Origin: an uncultured Pelagibacteraceae bacterium
GTDB lineage: Bacteria > Pseudomonadota > Alphaproteobacteria > Pelagibacterales > Pelagibacteraceae
Direction of reading: 5' to 3'
Assembly (NCBI GenBank): GCA_902518595.1
Contig: CABYGR010000002.1
Span: 1 to 64,000 of the forward strand
DNA: 64,000 nt
In this document: piece after piece, positions 1 through 11,153 of the stretch
Position numbering within the stretch: the first letter of the stretch is position 1
Layout: each line of letters opens with the position of its first letter
Translations under genes and position numbers: made by a program
The notes under the pieces: generated by a model
The model's database searches: none
What the model was told of the DNA's origin: nothing
The model's input: only the letters and a program-made list of their open reading frames with translations

Positions 1-25
1 ATTTATTAAGTATTTTTGATAAATT

Positions 26-1129
26 TTAAACATTTTTAATCATTTTAAAAAAAATTAAGTAGGAAGTAATGAATATAAACCATGGAAACAGAAGATAAGT
101 ATAAAATAAAAATTCAGAAGAAACGGAATACCTCAAAGATGCTTCAGAAATCACAATAATAATAAATGTAGTAATAAAAATTAAGTTTCTTATTTTTTTA
201 TAATTAATTTTTTTGCTAGAAGTTATAATTAAAAAACAAGTAAGTATTGCAATTATTGGTATATAGATTGGTTTGTACAATCTTTTTAATAGCTCTTGTT
301 TTACTTCGAGTATAGTTTTTTCACAATTAAATGAAGAAAATTTTTCACTTTCTATATTTTTAAAATAACAACTCAGTAATCCAAGTGAGCTTATCTCTTG
401 TATTTTTGGAACAATAATTGTGTTTGTATCGAAAGTTCTTAAATTAAAATCAATTTCATCAAACTCAAAAATATTTATTTTTGATTTTTCATTATTAATT
501 ACTCTACCATCTAAAAGTTTGAAAATTTTTTGTTTTTCGCTGTCAATTAAAAACCCATTTTTTGCATAAATCATTTTTGAACTTGCTTTTGTAGAATCAT
601 CTATAAAAATATCAGTATAAGAACCGTTCTCATTTTTTTTATTAATAAAGATAGTTAAATCTTTCACAACATTTATAAACTTACCTTCCTTTATCAACGA
701 GGTAAAAAAATCTATATTAGAATTTTTTAATAAGTCTCTACCTTTCAACTGAGCAGAAGGGGAAACATATGAGCCAAGAAAAATTTGAAAAAACATCATA
801 ATAATTGATAAAGAAATAATCTTATTCATCAATTGAATTTTATTTATTCCATTTAACCAAAAAATATTTAACTCATGTCTAAATTCATACATTATGAGTG
901 TATAAAAAAGAGATATAAAAAATATAAAGGGCAATATTCTGTGGATAATTTTAGGAAAATTTAGAATAGTGAAATAAAAATAAATTTTTAATCCGTGACC
1001 ATCTTCTGCAACTAGGTCAAAATAGTTAACTGCCTGCAAGGTCCAAACAATTAAACCCATTAATATTATTGAAGTTACAAAGAAGCTCAATATATCTTGA
1101 TTTAATTTTTTAAATATTAATTTTTTCAT
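26..1129 (-). CDS. lptF: LptF/LptG (YjgP/YjgQ) family LPS export permease
   Basis: Multi-TM protein with YjgP/YjgQ-like layout, divergent from pepA as in many proteobacteria; family-level resemblance. Confidence 0.75.
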   Translation of the reverse strand: MKKLIFKKLNQDILSFFVTSIILMGLIVWTLQAVNYFDLVAEDGHGLKIYFYFTILNFPKIIHRILPFIFFISLFYTLIMYEFRHELNIFWLNGINKIQLMNKIISLSIIMMFFQIFLGSYVSPSAQLKGRDLLKNSNIDFFTSLIKEGKFINVVKDLTIFINKKNENGSYTDIFIDDSTKASSKMIYAKNGFLIDSEKQKIFKLLDGRVINNEKSKINIFEFDEIDFNLRTFDTNTIIVPKIQEISSLGLLSCYFKNIESEKFSSFNCEKTILEVKQELLKRLYKPIYIPIIAILTCFLIITSSKKINYKKIRNLIFITTFIIIVISEASLRYSVSSEFLFYTYLLFPWFIFITSYLIFFKMIKNV

Positions 1130-1188
1130 TGAAAATATAAATTTACTTTATATATACCATTCAACACGTATAGGGTGTATTAAAAATT

Positions 1189-2646
1189 ATGACTATTCAA
1201 ATTAATTATAAAAGTACCGGTTTGAAAAAAAACTCCAATAATCTTGTCTTATTTGTTGATGAAAATTTCAATATTAAAGGATTAAAAAAATACATTTCAA
1301 ATATTGAGTTTTCATACATATCCGACCTATTAAAAATTAGTGATTTAAAAAAAGAATTACTTATTTTTGAAATTAATTCAAAAAAAACAATATTTTTAGT
1401 GTCAATTAAAAAAGATTTAAAAATTTCCGATGTGGAAAATTTAGGAGCTAAATTTCATAGCTATATAGACTATGACAAGAAAAAAGAATATTTAGTAAAT
1501 TCAGACACAATTAATAGTAAAATAAAAAATTTTACAGAATATTTTTTACACGGATTAAAATTAAAATCCTATAAATTTGATATTTATAAATCAAAAAAAA
1601 ATAAAAAGATTATTTCTATAAATGTTGTAGGAAATAAGAATAAAATATCTACTCAAGACTATTTAAGATTTAAAGCCCTAGAGGAAGGAAGTTTTTTTGC
1701 AAGAGACCTTGTGTCAGAACCAGGAAACATCCTACACCCAGATGAATATGCAAAAAGAATAAATACGCTTAAAAAATTTGGATTGAAAATAAATATATAC
1801 GATGAAAAGAAATTAAAAAAACTTGGAATGAATGCTTTACTTGGCGTAGGACAAGGAAGTATTCGAGGATCATACCTTGTGACAATGGAATGGAATGGAG
1901 CAAAAAATAATTCTAATCCTTTAGCCTTTGTTGGTAAAGGAGTTTGTTTTGACACCGGAGGTTATTCTTTAAAACCAGCGAAGTTTATGGAAGATATGAC
2001 TTATGATATGGCAGGCTCAGCTACTGTTGTTGGTTTAATGAAAAATTTAGCTATAAGAAAAGCAAAAATTAATGCAGTTGGTGTTGTAGGACTTGTAGAG
2101 AATATGGTGAGTGGAAATGCTCAAAGACCTGGTGACATAGTAAAATCTTACAGTGGCAAAACAATAGAAGTATTAAATACAGATGCTGAAGGTAGACTAG
2201 TTTTAGCTGATGCTTTAACTTTTACTGAAAAAAAATTCAAGCCTAAGTTTATTGTTGATTTAGCAACTTTAACTGGTGCAATTATAGTTTCATTGGGTTC
2301 TGAATATGCTGGTTTATTTTCAAACAATGATAAGTTGTCAAAACAATTATTGGAAGCAGGTGATAAAGTGGAGGAGAAATTATGGAGAATGCCTTTACAT
2401 AAAAATTTTGATAAACTTATAAATTCAAAAAATGCAGATATGCAAAATATTAATTATGTTGGAGGTGCAGGATCTACAACCGCAGCACAGTTTTTACAAA
2501 GATTTATTTTAAATAAAACACCTTGGGCTCATCTAGATATAGCTGGTATGGCATTTTCAAAATATGGTGGAGCTTTAAATTCAGGTGGAGCAACTAGTTA
2601 TGGAGTAAGATTATTAAATAAACTAATAGAGGATAATTATGAGTAA
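1189..2646 (+). CDS. pepA: Leucyl aminopeptidase (M17)
   Basis: M17 motifs GKGVCFDTGGYSLKP and NTDAEGRLVLADAL. Confidence 0.95.
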   Translation: MTIQINYKSTGLKKNSNNLVLFVDENFNIKGLKKYISNIEFSYISDLLKISDLKKELLIFEINSKKTIFLVSIKKDLKISDVENLGAKFHSYIDYDKKKEYLVNSDTINSKIKNFTEYFLHGLKLKSYKFDIYKSKKNKKIISINVVGNKNKISTQDYLRFKALEEGSFFARDLVSEPGNILHPDEYAKRINTLKKFGLKINIYDEKKLKKLGMNALLGVGQGSIRGSYLVTMEWNGAKNNSNPLAFVGKGVCFDTGGYSLKPAKFMEDMTYDMAGSATVVGLMKNLAIRKAKINAVGVVGLVENMVSGNAQRPGDIVKSYSGKTIEVLNTDAEGRLVLADALTFTEKKFKPKFIVDLATLTGAIIVSLGSEYAGLFSNNDKLSKQLLEAGDKVEEKLWRMPLHKNFDKLINSKNADMQNINYVGGAGSTTAAQFLQRFILNKTPWAHLDIAGMAFSKYGGALNSGGATSYGVRLLNKLIEDNYE

Positions 2647-3049
2647 TGCAGAACAAACATTATCAATCATTAAGCCAGATGCTGTTGAAAGAAACTTGGA
2701 TAAGGAAATCAAAGAAATGTTTAAAAATAAAGGTTTCCAAATTGTCAAAGAAAAGAAAATTCAGATAGAAAAATCAGAGGCTGAAAAATTTTATAAAGTT
2801 CATGAAACTAAGCCTTTTTATAATGATTTATGTACATATTTATCCTCAGGAGCAATAGTTGTTATGATATTAGAGAAAGAAAATGCAGTTTTAGCAAATC
2901 GAGAATTAATGGGAGCAACAAACCCTAAAGATGCCCAAGAAGGAACAATAAGAAAAAAATATGGTATTTCAATCGATAAAAATTCAGTCCATGGATCTGA
3001 TAGTATCGAAAATGCAAAAATTGAAATTAATTTCTTTTTTAAAGATTAG
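2639..3049 (+). CDS. ndk: Nucleoside diphosphate kinase
   Basis: TLSIIKPDAVERN and NSVHGSDSIENA motifs. Confidence 0.95.
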   Translation: MSNAEQTLSIIKPDAVERNLDKEIKEMFKNKGFQIVKEKKIQIEKSEAEKFYKVHETKPFYNDLCTYLSSGAIVVMILEKENAVLANRELMGATNPKDAQEGTIRKKYGISIDKNSVHGSDSIENAKIEINFFFKD

Positions 3050-3623
3050 ATAAAATTTTTTTTAAAGCTTTTGGATATAGAACATGTTCATGCTTAAGAA
3101 CCCTTTTGCTAAGACTTTTAGATGTATCATTTTTTAAAATTTTAACTTTTTTTTGTAGAATAATCCTTCCAGAGTCTAATTTTGAATTAACATAGTGCAC
3201 AGTACATCCTGAATACTTTTCTTTATTATCTATAGCTCTTTGATGGGTATTTAATCCTTTATATTTGGGCAATAAAGATGGATGAATATTAATTATCTTA
3301 CCTTTAAAGATTCTTATAAAATTTTTCGATAGAATTTTCATAAATCCTGCGAGACATATTAACTTAATCTTATTTTTTTTTAATTCTATAAGAATTCTTT
3401 TTTCAGTGTATTTAACATTTGAGTAATTAATAATTTTTTTTTTTATTTTAAATTTTCTTGCAAAATTTAAACCTTTAGCTTTAGGATTATTTGAAATAAT
3501 TAGTGTAATTTTAAATCTAGAATTTTTTTTAAGTGAATGATTAATCAGATTTTTTAGATTACTACCATTTCCTGAAATAAATATAGCAATTTTTACTTTA
3601 TAAAATCCAATTGATTTTAGCAT
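3039..3623 (-). CDS. purN: Phosphoribosylglycinamide formyltransferase
   Basis: IFISGNGSNLKNLI and INIHPSLLPKYKG motifs; overlaps purM. Confidence 0.93.
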   Translation of the reverse strand: MLKSIGFYKVKIAIFISGNGSNLKNLINHSLKKNSRFKITLIISNNPKAKGLNFARKFKIKKKIINYSNVKYTEKRILIELKKNKIKLICLAGFMKILSKNFIRIFKGKIINIHPSLLPKYKGLNTHQRAIDNKEKYSGCTVHYVNSKLDSGRIILQKKVKILKNDTSKSLSKRVLKHEHVLYPKALKKILSNL

Positions 3624-4629
3624 TTAATCTTACTTTATTTGTATCATTAACTATTTTTCCTATAATGTAAGGTCTAAATTCTTTTGAAAAAAACTTTTTA
3701 ATTTTTTTCAAATTTTTAGGTTTTATTATTAAACAAAAACCTACACCACAATTAAACGTTTTTAACATTTCTTTATCTGAAATATTTTTTTGTTTTAACC
3801 ATTTAAAAATTTTCAGAGTTTTAACTTTACTTAAATTAATCTCTGCACATAATTTATTAGGAATAATACGACCGATATTGTCAGCTAATCCACCACCAGT
3901 TATATTTGCACAACCATTTAATAAATTGTAGTTAATTAAATTTAATATTTCTTTTACATAAATTTTAGTAGGTTTAATTAGTTCTTTTTTTAAAAAAATA
4001 TTTTTATTTATATTTATCTTTTTTGTTTTCAAAAGGTGTCTAATTAAAGAATATCCATTTGAATGTATTCCACTTGAAGGTACCGCTAAAATTAAATCAT
4101 CTTTTTTTATTTTTTTCTTATTCAAAATCTTGTTTTGATCGACTACACCCACAGCAAACCCGGCAATATCAAATTTTCCTTTTTCATAAGTTCCTGGCAT
4201 TTCGGCTGTTTCACCACCAACCAACTCACAATTTGCTATTTTACATCCTTTAATAATTCCTTTTAAAATTGATTTAAGTTTTTTTAAATCAATTTTGTTA
4301 ATGGAGATATAATCTAGAAATATAATAGGCTTAGCGCCTTGAACAATTAAATCATTTACACTCATTGCTACTAAATCTATACCAATGGTGTCATATTTTT
4401 TTATTAAGTTAGCAATTTCAATTTTAGTTCCTACACCATCTGTACAAGCAACTATTTTTGGACTTTTCATATTTTTTGGAATATCTGAAATAGAGCCAAA
4501 TCCACCAATATTTTTGAACTTTTTTTTGCCTTGTTTTTTTGATGATAATTTAGATATGAACTTTACAAATTTATCTGCAGCATCAATATTAACGCCACTT
4601 TTTTTATAGGTAAAGACAGTTTTATTCAT
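3598..4629 (-). CDS. purM: Phosphoribosylformylglycinamidine cyclo-ligase
   Basis: TDGVGTK and GGETAEMPGTY motifs. Confidence 0.95.
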   Translation of the reverse strand: MNKTVFTYKKSGVNIDAADKFVKFISKLSSKKQGKKKFKNIGGFGSISDIPKNMKSPKIVACTDGVGTKIEIANLIKKYDTIGIDLVAMSVNDLIVQGAKPIIFLDYISINKIDLKKLKSILKGIIKGCKIANCELVGGETAEMPGTYEKGKFDIAGFAVGVVDQNKILNKKKIKKDDLILAVPSSGIHSNGYSLIRHLLKTKKININKNIFLKKELIKPTKIYVKEILNLINYNLLNGCANITGGGLADNIGRIIPNKLCAEINLSKVKTLKIFKWLKQKNISDKEMLKTFNCGVGFCLIIKPKNLKKIKKFFSKEFRPYIIGKIVNDTNKVRLNAKINWIL

Positions 4630-4649
4630 TATTATAATAATTAGTTTAA

Positions 4650-5711
4650 ATGTATTATTTTAAAACCTTATATATATTTTTAATCTTTATAGCTTTAAAT
4701 TTATTTTTCTTTTCCACAGTAGATGTATCTGCAAAATCTTTTCAAGTAGACGAAATTGAAATTTCTGAACCCTTTGAGGAAAAGTTTGATAAAAATTCAG
4801 TAATAGACAAAGGTTTTAAAAATGCATTTTTTAAATTAATAAACTTGTTAGTTAAATCAAATGATTTAAATAAAGTTAAATCAATCAGACTTAACGAAAT
4901 TAAAAGTATGATTGAGTCGTTTACAATTCAGGAAGAAAAATTTATTGATCAAACATATTATTTAAAAATAGGAGTTAATTTTGATAAAAGAAAAATTTAT
5001 GATTATCTAGAAAAAAAAAATATTTTTCCATCTCAAATTAAACAAGAAAAATTTCTATTTTTACCTTTGATAATAGATCAAAACACTAATGATATTATTG
5101 TATATGCAAATAATCCACTATATGAAAAATGGAATTTAGATAGTAATAAAAATCATCTAATAAATTTTTTATTACCAACAGAAGATTTAGAGGATTTAAA
5201 TCTTATTAAAAAAAATATTGATAATATTGAAAATTACAATTTTGAAGAAATCATAAAAAAATATTTTCTCAATAATTCTATTATTTCAATAATTTTTAAA
5301 AGTAAAAAGGAAATCAAAGTTCTGTCTAAAATTTACATAAAAGATAAAGAAATAATATTAAATAACTCATTTAAAAGTTATGACTTTAATAATAAAGAAG
5401 AATTAAATCTCTTTATTAATGAACTAAAAATAATTTATGAAGATTTGTGGAAAAAACAAAATGAAATTAATACGTCTATTAAACTTCCGTTAATAATAAA
5501 AATTGACAATCAAAATTTAGGTATTTCTTTAAAAATTGAAAATATCTTTAAAGAAATAGACTTAATAAGTTATTATTCAATTAAAAATTTTGATAAAGAT
5601 TATATTTACTATGAAGTAATTTTTAATGGAACACCTCAAAATTTTATCAAAATTATGAATGATAGAAATTACAATTTTGATACACAAAACAAAATTTGGA
5701 TTTTAAAATGA
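4650..5711 (+). CDS. DUF2066-like exported protein
   Basis: N-terminal signal-like segment; sits upstream of hda-like gene, as DUF2066 genes often do. Confidence 0.5.
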   Translation: MYYFKTLYIFLIFIALNLFFFSTVDVSAKSFQVDEIEISEPFEEKFDKNSVIDKGFKNAFFKLINLLVKSNDLNKVKSIRLNEIKSMIESFTIQEEKFIDQTYYLKIGVNFDKRKIYDYLEKKNIFPSQIKQEKFLFLPLIIDQNTNDIIVYANNPLYEKWNLDSNKNHLINFLLPTEDLEDLNLIKKNIDNIENYNFEEIIKKYFLNNSIISIIFKSKKEIKVLSKIYIKDKEIILNNSFKSYDFNNKEELNLFINELKIIYEDLWKKQNEINTSIKLPLIIKIDNQNLGISLKIENIFKEIDLISYYSIKNFDKDYIYYEVIFNGTPQNFIKIMNDRNYNFDTQNKIWILK

Positions 5712-6370
5712 GAGATTTAAATCAATCAATAATTAGATTTAATTATGATCAAAATTTTACAGATGATGATTTTTATGTTTCAAAAAGTAATGAACATATA
5801 TTTTTATTGTTGAATAAATGGCCCAAATGGGAAAAAAATTTTCTAAATATTATTGGAGAAAAGTTTTCAGGAAAAACTCATCTTTCAAATATATTCATTA
5901 AAAAATTTAAAGGAATAAAATTAGACTCAAGTTCATTAAAAAATGATGATTTAATAAAAATTAAGATCCATGAAAATATTATTTTGGAAGATCTTGATGA
6001 AAATGTAGACGAAAAATTATTATATAGTTTGTTAAATATTATAGATTTAGACAATAAATACATTATTGTAACATCAAATATTCCGATAGTTGATATTAAA
6101 TTTTCATTAAATGATTTAAAATCAAGGACTAAAAATTTTCTTTTACAAAATATTGAAAAACCAGATGATAATTTAGTTTTTGCTTTAATATTAAAAAATT
6201 TATCTGATCGTCAAATATCAATAGATAAAAAACTTATAGATTTTATTATCAAAAGAATACATAGATCGTATAGCAAAATATTTGATTTCATATATAAAGT
6301 TGACGAGTTAAGTTTGAAAAAGAAAAAACCTATTGATTTAAAAATTATAAAAGAAGTTTTGGGAGAATAA
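5708..6370 (+). CDS. DnaA-related regulatory protein (HdaA-like)
   Basis: Walker-A-like GEKFSGKTHLSNIF, AAA+ DnaA-domain-III-like layout; ATGA overlap with the preceding stop suggests start at 5708. Confidence 0.7.
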   Translation: MRDLNQSIIRFNYDQNFTDDDFYVSKSNEHIFLLLNKWPKWEKNFLNIIGEKFSGKTHLSNIFIKKFKGIKLDSSSLKNDDLIKIKIHENIILEDLDENVDEKLLYSLLNIIDLDNKYIIVTSNIPIVDIKFSLNDLKSRTKNFLLQNIEKPDDNLVFALILKNLSDRQISIDKKLIDFIIKRIHRSYSKIFDFIYKVDELSLKKKKPIDLKIIKEVLGE

Positions 6371-8155
6371 TTGAATAAATACAGAACTCATAATTGTAAT
6401 GAATTGAGAAAAACATTAGTGGGTCAGGATGTAACCCTTTCTGGATGGATTAATAAAAAAAGAGATCATGGAAATTTATTATTTTTGGATTTAAGAGATA
6501 ATTATGGGGTCACTCAATGCATTATTGATAAAGATAATTCGAAATTTAAAGAACTAGAAAAGATGCAACTTGAAACCGTTGTAAAAATTGAAGGTAAGGT
6601 TGTGGATAGATCAAATGAAACTATTAATAAAGATATTTTGACAGGAGAAGTAGAGGTTGCAATCAAAAATTTTGAAGTGCTGGGGACTTGTAAGGAGTTA
6701 CCATTACCAGTATTTAGTGATCAAGAATACTCAGAAGAAATTAGATTAAAATATAGGTTTTTAGATTTAAGAAGAAAAAAAATTCACCAAAATATTATTT
6801 TAAGGTCAAAAGTAATTTCTTTTATAAGGTCAGAATTGAATAATTTAGGATTTTTGGAATTTCAAACTCCAATTTTGACATCCTCTAGCCCAGAAGGAGC
6901 TAGAGATTTTTTGGTACCTAGTAGATTAAATCCAGGTAAATTTTATGCCTTGCCTCAAGCACCTCAACAATTCAAACAATTAATTATGGTTTCAGGATTT
7001 GATAAATATTTTCAGATTGCCCCATGTTTCAGGGATGAAGATGCTAGAGCAGATAGAAGCCCAGGAGAATTTTATCAATTAGATTTAGAAATGTCGTTTG
7101 TAGAACAAGAAGATGTATTTGATGTAGTTGAAAAACTAATGGTTAAAGTTTTTAAAAATTTTTCTGATAAAAAAATACTTTTTGAAAAATTTCCAAAAAT
7201 AACTTACTCGGATGCAATGTTAAAATATGGATCTGATAAGCCAGATTTAAGAAACCCACTTGTAATTTCAGATATAACGAAGTTATTTGAACGAGATGAT
7301 ATTAGTTTTGAAATATTTAAAAAACTCGTAAAAAAAGGCTCAATTGTAAGATCTATAGTGGCAAAAAAAACTAAGGATAAACCCAGAAGTTTTTTTGATG
7401 GAATTGATAAATGGGCAAAAGATCAAGGATCCTCAGGACTTGCTTATTTTACTTTAGAGAAAAATGATAAATTGTCTGGTAAAGGCCCTATTGGTAAATT
7501 TTTTTCTGAGGAGTCGTTAATAGAGCTTATGAAATTAACAAATGCTGAGGTAGGAGATACTATTTTCTTGTCATGTGGTAAACAAAATGATGTAGAAAAA
7601 ATTCTATCCTTAGCAAGAACAAAAATTGCAGAAGAACTAAATTTAATACAAGAAAATCACTTTGCATTTTGTTGGATTGTTGATTACCCAATTTTTGAAC
7701 TAGACGAATTAACTAAAAAAATTAGGTTTAGCCATAACCCTTTTTCTATGCCTCAAGGTGATATTAATAATTTGGATTTATCAAAACCACTTACTTTAAA
7801 AGCATATCAGTATGATATCGTTTGTAATGGAATAGAGCTTTCTTCTGGAGCAATTAGAAATCATATTCCTGATCTAATGTATAAACTTTTTGATATAGCA
7901 GGATATTCAAAGAAAGATGTTGAAGATAAATTTAGTGGTATGATAAATGCTTTAAGTTATGGTGCACCCCCACACGGTGGTATAGCTCCAGGAATAGATA
8001 GAATAGTAATGCTTTTAGCAAATGAAAAAAATATTAGAGAAGTAACAATGTTTCCAATGAATCAAAATGCTCAAGATCTAATGATGAATGCTCCTTCAAA
8101 GGTTAACGAAATTCAGTTAAAAGAGCTAGGTTTAGCTTTAAAATTAAAAAAATAA
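6371..8155 (+). CDS. aspS: Aspartyl-tRNA synthetase
   Basis: OB-fold [19 protein letters not shown] and class II motifs [27 protein letters not shown] start. Confidence 0.96.
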   Translation: MNKYRTHNCNELRKTLVGQDVTLSGWINKKRDHGNLLFLDLRDNYGVTQCIIDKDNSKFKELEKMQLETVVKIEGKVVDRSNETINKDILTGEVEVAIKNFEVLGTCKELPLPVFSDQEYSEEIRLKYRFLDLRRKKIHQNIILRSKVISFIRSELNNLGFLEFQTPILTSSSPEGARDFLVPSRLNPGKFYALPQAPQQFKQLIMVSGFDKYFQIAPCFRDEDARADRSPGEFYQLDLEMSFVEQEDVFDVVEKLMVKVFKNFSDKKILFEKFPKITYSDAMLKYGSDKPDLRNPLVISDITKLFERDDISFEIFKKLVKKGSIVRSIVAKKTKDKPRSFFDGIDKWAKDQGSSGLAYFTLEKNDKLSGKGPIGKFFSEESLIELMKLTNAEVGDTIFLSCGKQNDVEKILSLARTKIAEELNLIQENHFAFCWIVDYPIFELDELTKKIRFSHNPFSMPQGDINNLDLSKPLTLKAYQYDIVCNGIELSSGAIRNHIPDLMYKLFDIAGYSKKDVEDKFSGMINALSYGAPPHGGIAPGIDRIVMLLANEKNIREVTMFPMNQNAQDLMMNAPSKVNEIQLKELGLALKLKK

Positions 8156-8971
8156 TTATTTCTTACCTTTTAAACTTATTTTAACATCTGATAAGTCTAC
8201 TAGATTTTTCTTATAATTATTTCTTACAAAACCTTTACTTGTTATATCTTTTACAATTTTTAGTAATTGGTTTTGACCTTCAGAAGAATCATCGTCATTA
8301 CTTAGTTCCGTACCGCCAATTGATGGAGTGTGTGCTAAATCTTCCCTATTTTGATAGGAAATTGCTAATTCTCTAAAAATGTAATCTAGGATAGATGACG
8401 CACTCAAAATTCTATCATTTCCATGAACTTTACCCGATGGTTCGAATTTAGTTCCAACAAAAGCACTAATATATTCATCCAGAGGAACTCCATATTGTAG
8501 GCCAAGAGAAACAGCTATAGCAAAATTATTCATTAAAGCTTTTACTAACTCACCTTCTTTGCTTGTATCAATAAATATTTCTCCAATTTTACCATCTTCA
8601 TATTCACCAGTATGTAAATAAACTTTATGATCTCCTATAGTTGCTTTTTGAATGTAACCCTTTCTTCTATCTGGCATACCAAATCTCTGGCTAGTTTTTT
8701 CAGATTTATTAAAAAAATTTGTTATTGGTTTTTCAAGATTATTTTGATTTTCCTTATTTACTTTAGTTACTAAATCAATCTTTTTATCGGTAGTTTTATT
8801 TATCGTGTCTAAACTTTTAGTTTTTCTATTATCTAATTTAACGTCTATAATTTCAAATTTCCCATCATCTCTTTTTTCTAGATTTTTAAGTTCTGTTTCG
8901 TTTATATCATCTAGATAATGATTAACTTTAAAAGTACATGTGTAATAAGTTTCAACTAAATATTTTGCCAT
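8156..8971 (-). CDS. Free-standing C-terminal domain of B12-dependent (class II) ribonucleotide reductase (NrdJ-C/TSCPD-like)
   Basis: [46 protein letters not shown]...[37 protein letters not shown] matches the NrdJ C-terminal segment; no catalytic barrel. Confidence 0.8.
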   Translation of the reverse strand: MAKYLVETYYTCTFKVNHYLDDINETELKNLEKRDDGKFEIIDVKLDNRKTKSLDTINKTTDKKIDLVTKVNKENQNNLEKPITNFFNKSEKTSQRFGMPDRRKGYIQKATIGDHKVYLHTGEYEDGKIGEIFIDTSKEGELVKALMNNFAIAVSLGLQYGVPLDEYISAFVGTKFEPSGKVHGNDRILSASSILDYIFRELAISYQNREDLAHTPSIGGTELSNDDDSSEGQNQLLKIVKDITSKGFVRNNYKKNLVDLSDVKISLKGKK

Positions 8972-9086
8972 TTTACCTCAGTTTATAAATTTTATTTTGA
9001 ATAATGAATCATTTAATTTATATACAAATCCATATTTTAGTCTAATTTAAATTATACAATTTTGAATTGAATAAAATATATTTTAC

Positions 9087-9449
9087 ATGTTGACACTATT
9101 AAAAAAAATTTTCATCTGGTGGAATCAAGATACTTTCGGAACAAGAATAAAAACAATTTTGTTCGGAAAGTTAGTAGGAACAGATAGTTATGGAAATAAA
9201 TATTACGAAAGCAAAAGTGGTAAAAGGTGGGTTATTTATTCAAACGAAATAGACGCATCTAAAATACCCGTTGAGTGGTATTCATGGATGCATTATACGA
9301 AAAATAGGATAGAAAAAAATCATGAGTTAAAAAAATATGAATGGCAAAAACCACATAAACCAAACTTAACAGGTACAGAATCAGCATATTATCCTAATAA
9401 AGATAAACAGGATGCAATCGATAAAAAATATAAAAGTTGGAAAGATTAA
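9087..9449 (+). CDS. NDUFA12-family protein (complex I-associated)
   Basis: TFGTRIKTILFGKLVGTDSYGNKYYE...RWVIYSNEIDASKIPVEWYSWMH. Confidence 0.88.
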   Translation: MLTLLKKIFIWWNQDTFGTRIKTILFGKLVGTDSYGNKYYESKSGKRWVIYSNEIDASKIPVEWYSWMHYTKNRIEKNHELKKYEWQKPHKPNLTGTESAYYPNKDKQDAIDKKYKSWKD

Positions 9450-9819
9450 TAAACTTATAATATTAATAATTATTATAATAAGTTTAAGTCAATTTAATTA
9501 TGTTAAATCTCAAGATAATTTAATTGGTAAAATTACGAGTATAAAAATTTTAGATAAAATAAGTTCAAAAAATGAACTTATTAATTTGGTTAATGGTGAG
9601 GAACAGATTTATAAAGATCTTGCAATAAAAAGCATGAAATGTACTAATTCAGAGTTTGATGATAATCCTGAGATAAAAGCTTATATACAAGTTAGAGATT
9701 TAACAAAAAAAAGTAATGATGAGGTATTTGTTTTTAATAATTGGATGTTTTCATCCAGCCCATCTATAATACCTTTTGATCACCCTGTTTATGATATATG
9801 GCTTACAGATTGTGATTAA
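9412..9819 (+). CDS. DUF2155 domain-containing protein
   Basis: Signal-like N-terminus; FNNWMFSSSPSIIPFDHPVYDIWLTDC typical of DUF2155. Confidence 0.75.
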   Translation: MQSIKNIKVGKINKLIILIIIIISLSQFNYVKSQDNLIGKITSIKILDKISSKNELINLVNGEEQIYKDLAIKSMKCTNSEFDDNPEIKAYIQVRDLTKKSNDEVFVFNNWMFSSSPSIIPFDHPVYDIWLTDCD

Positions 9820-11153
9820 ATAATTTTTTCTTTGTCTAACCAACTTACATTGAAGTCTGAATCAATAAATTTTTTGTGATTTAATAATTTTTTATGCAAA
9901 GGGATTGTAGTTGTAATTCCCTCAATTACAAATTCATCTAAAGATCTGTTCATCCTTTGAATTGCTTCTTTCCTATTTCTTCCATGGCATATTAATTTGC
10001 AAACCATACTGTCGTAAAATGGAGTTACTTTATAACCTTGAAATATTGCACCATCGACTCTAGTTCTAAATCCAGAAGGCTGATGACACATTTCTATAGT
10101 TCCAGGGGAAGGTTGAAAGTTTTTGCTTGGATCTTCTGCATTAATTCTACATTCTATAGCGTGACCTCTAGGATTAATATCTGTTTGTTTTAAAGCAGTT
10201 TCACCTGTGTATGCTATCCATATTTGCTCTTTTATAATATCTATGCCCGTTACCATCTCAGTTACTGGATGCTCTACTTGAACCCTAGTGTTCATTTCTA
10301 AAAAATAAAATTTTTGATTTTCATAAATAAATTCAACTGTACCAGCACCTTCATATCCAATTTTGCTAACCATTTTTACTGTTCGATCAAATAAATCTTT
10401 TCGTATTTCATCGTTTAAAATAGGGCTTGGTGTTTCTTCTATTAGTTTTTGATGTCTTCTTTGTACAGAACAATCTCTTTCATGCAAATGAACAGTTCTA
10501 TTTTTTCCTGCTAATATTTGAACTTCTATATGCCTAGGGTTTTGAAAAAACTTTTCAATATATACTTCATCATTACCAAAATATTTTTGAGCTTCAGATT
10601 TTGCAGTAGAAAATAAAGTTTCAAATTCCTCTTCTTTGTTCACAATTTTCATACCTTTACCTCCACCTCCTCCAGATGCTTTTATAAGAACAGGAAAGCC
10701 AATTTTTTTACAAAGTTGTTTAGCATCATTAATATCTTTAACACCACCCTCAGATCCTTCTATAACTGGTAGTCCGTTTTCTTTTGCGATTTTTTTAGCC
10801 TGAATTTTGTCTCCCATCATTTCTATTAATTTTGAAGAGGCTCCAATAAATTTAATATTGTTTTCCTCAAGAACACGAGCAAAATTTGAATTTTCAGATA
10901 AAAAACCATAGCCAGGGTGAACTGCTTCAGCATTAGTTATTTCAATAGCAGACATGATAGCTGGAATATTTAAATAGCTATTTACAGGTTGGTGTGAGCC
11001 AATACAAACACTTTCATCAGCTAATTTTACATGCATACTGTTTCTATCCACATCAGAATGAACAGCCACAGTTTCAATTCCCCATTCTTTACAAGCACGG
11101 ATTACTCTAACTGCAATTTCCCCACGGTTTGCAATTAAGATTTTTTTAAACAT
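9816..11153 (-). CDS. accC: Acetyl-CoA carboxylase, biotin carboxylase subunit
   Basis: MFKKILIANRGEIAVRVIRACKEWG; ATP-grasp motifs; start set at MFKK (11153), overlapping the accB stop, not the longer ORF start. Confidence 0.96.
   Translation of the reverse strand: MFKKILIANRGEIAVRVIRACKEWGIETVAVHSDVDRNSMHVKLADESVCIGSHQPVNSYLNIPAIMSAIEITNAEAVHPGYGFLSENSNFARVLEENNIKFIGASSKLIEMMGDKIQAKKIAKENGLPVIEGSEGGVKDINDAKQLCKKIGFPVLIKASGGGGGKGMKIVNKEEEFETLFSTAKSEAQKYFGNDEVYIEKFFQNPRHIEVQILAGKNRTVHLHERDCSVQRRHQKLIEETPSPILNDEIRKDLFDRTVKMVSKIGYEGAGTVEFIYENQKFYFLEMNTRVQVEHPVTEMVTGIDIIKEQIWIAYTGETALKQTDINPRGHAIECRINAEDPSKNFQPSPGTIEMCHQPSGFRTRVDGAIFQGYKVTPFYDSMVCKLICHGRNRKEAIQRMNRSLDEFVIEGITTTIPLHKKLLNHKKFIDSDFNVSWLDKEKII

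Noticed and set aside
1659-1955. 98-aa minus-strand ORF inside pepA
   Set aside because: Antisense to a clearly coding pepA region; no recognisable domain; likely a by-product of AT-rich coding sequence.
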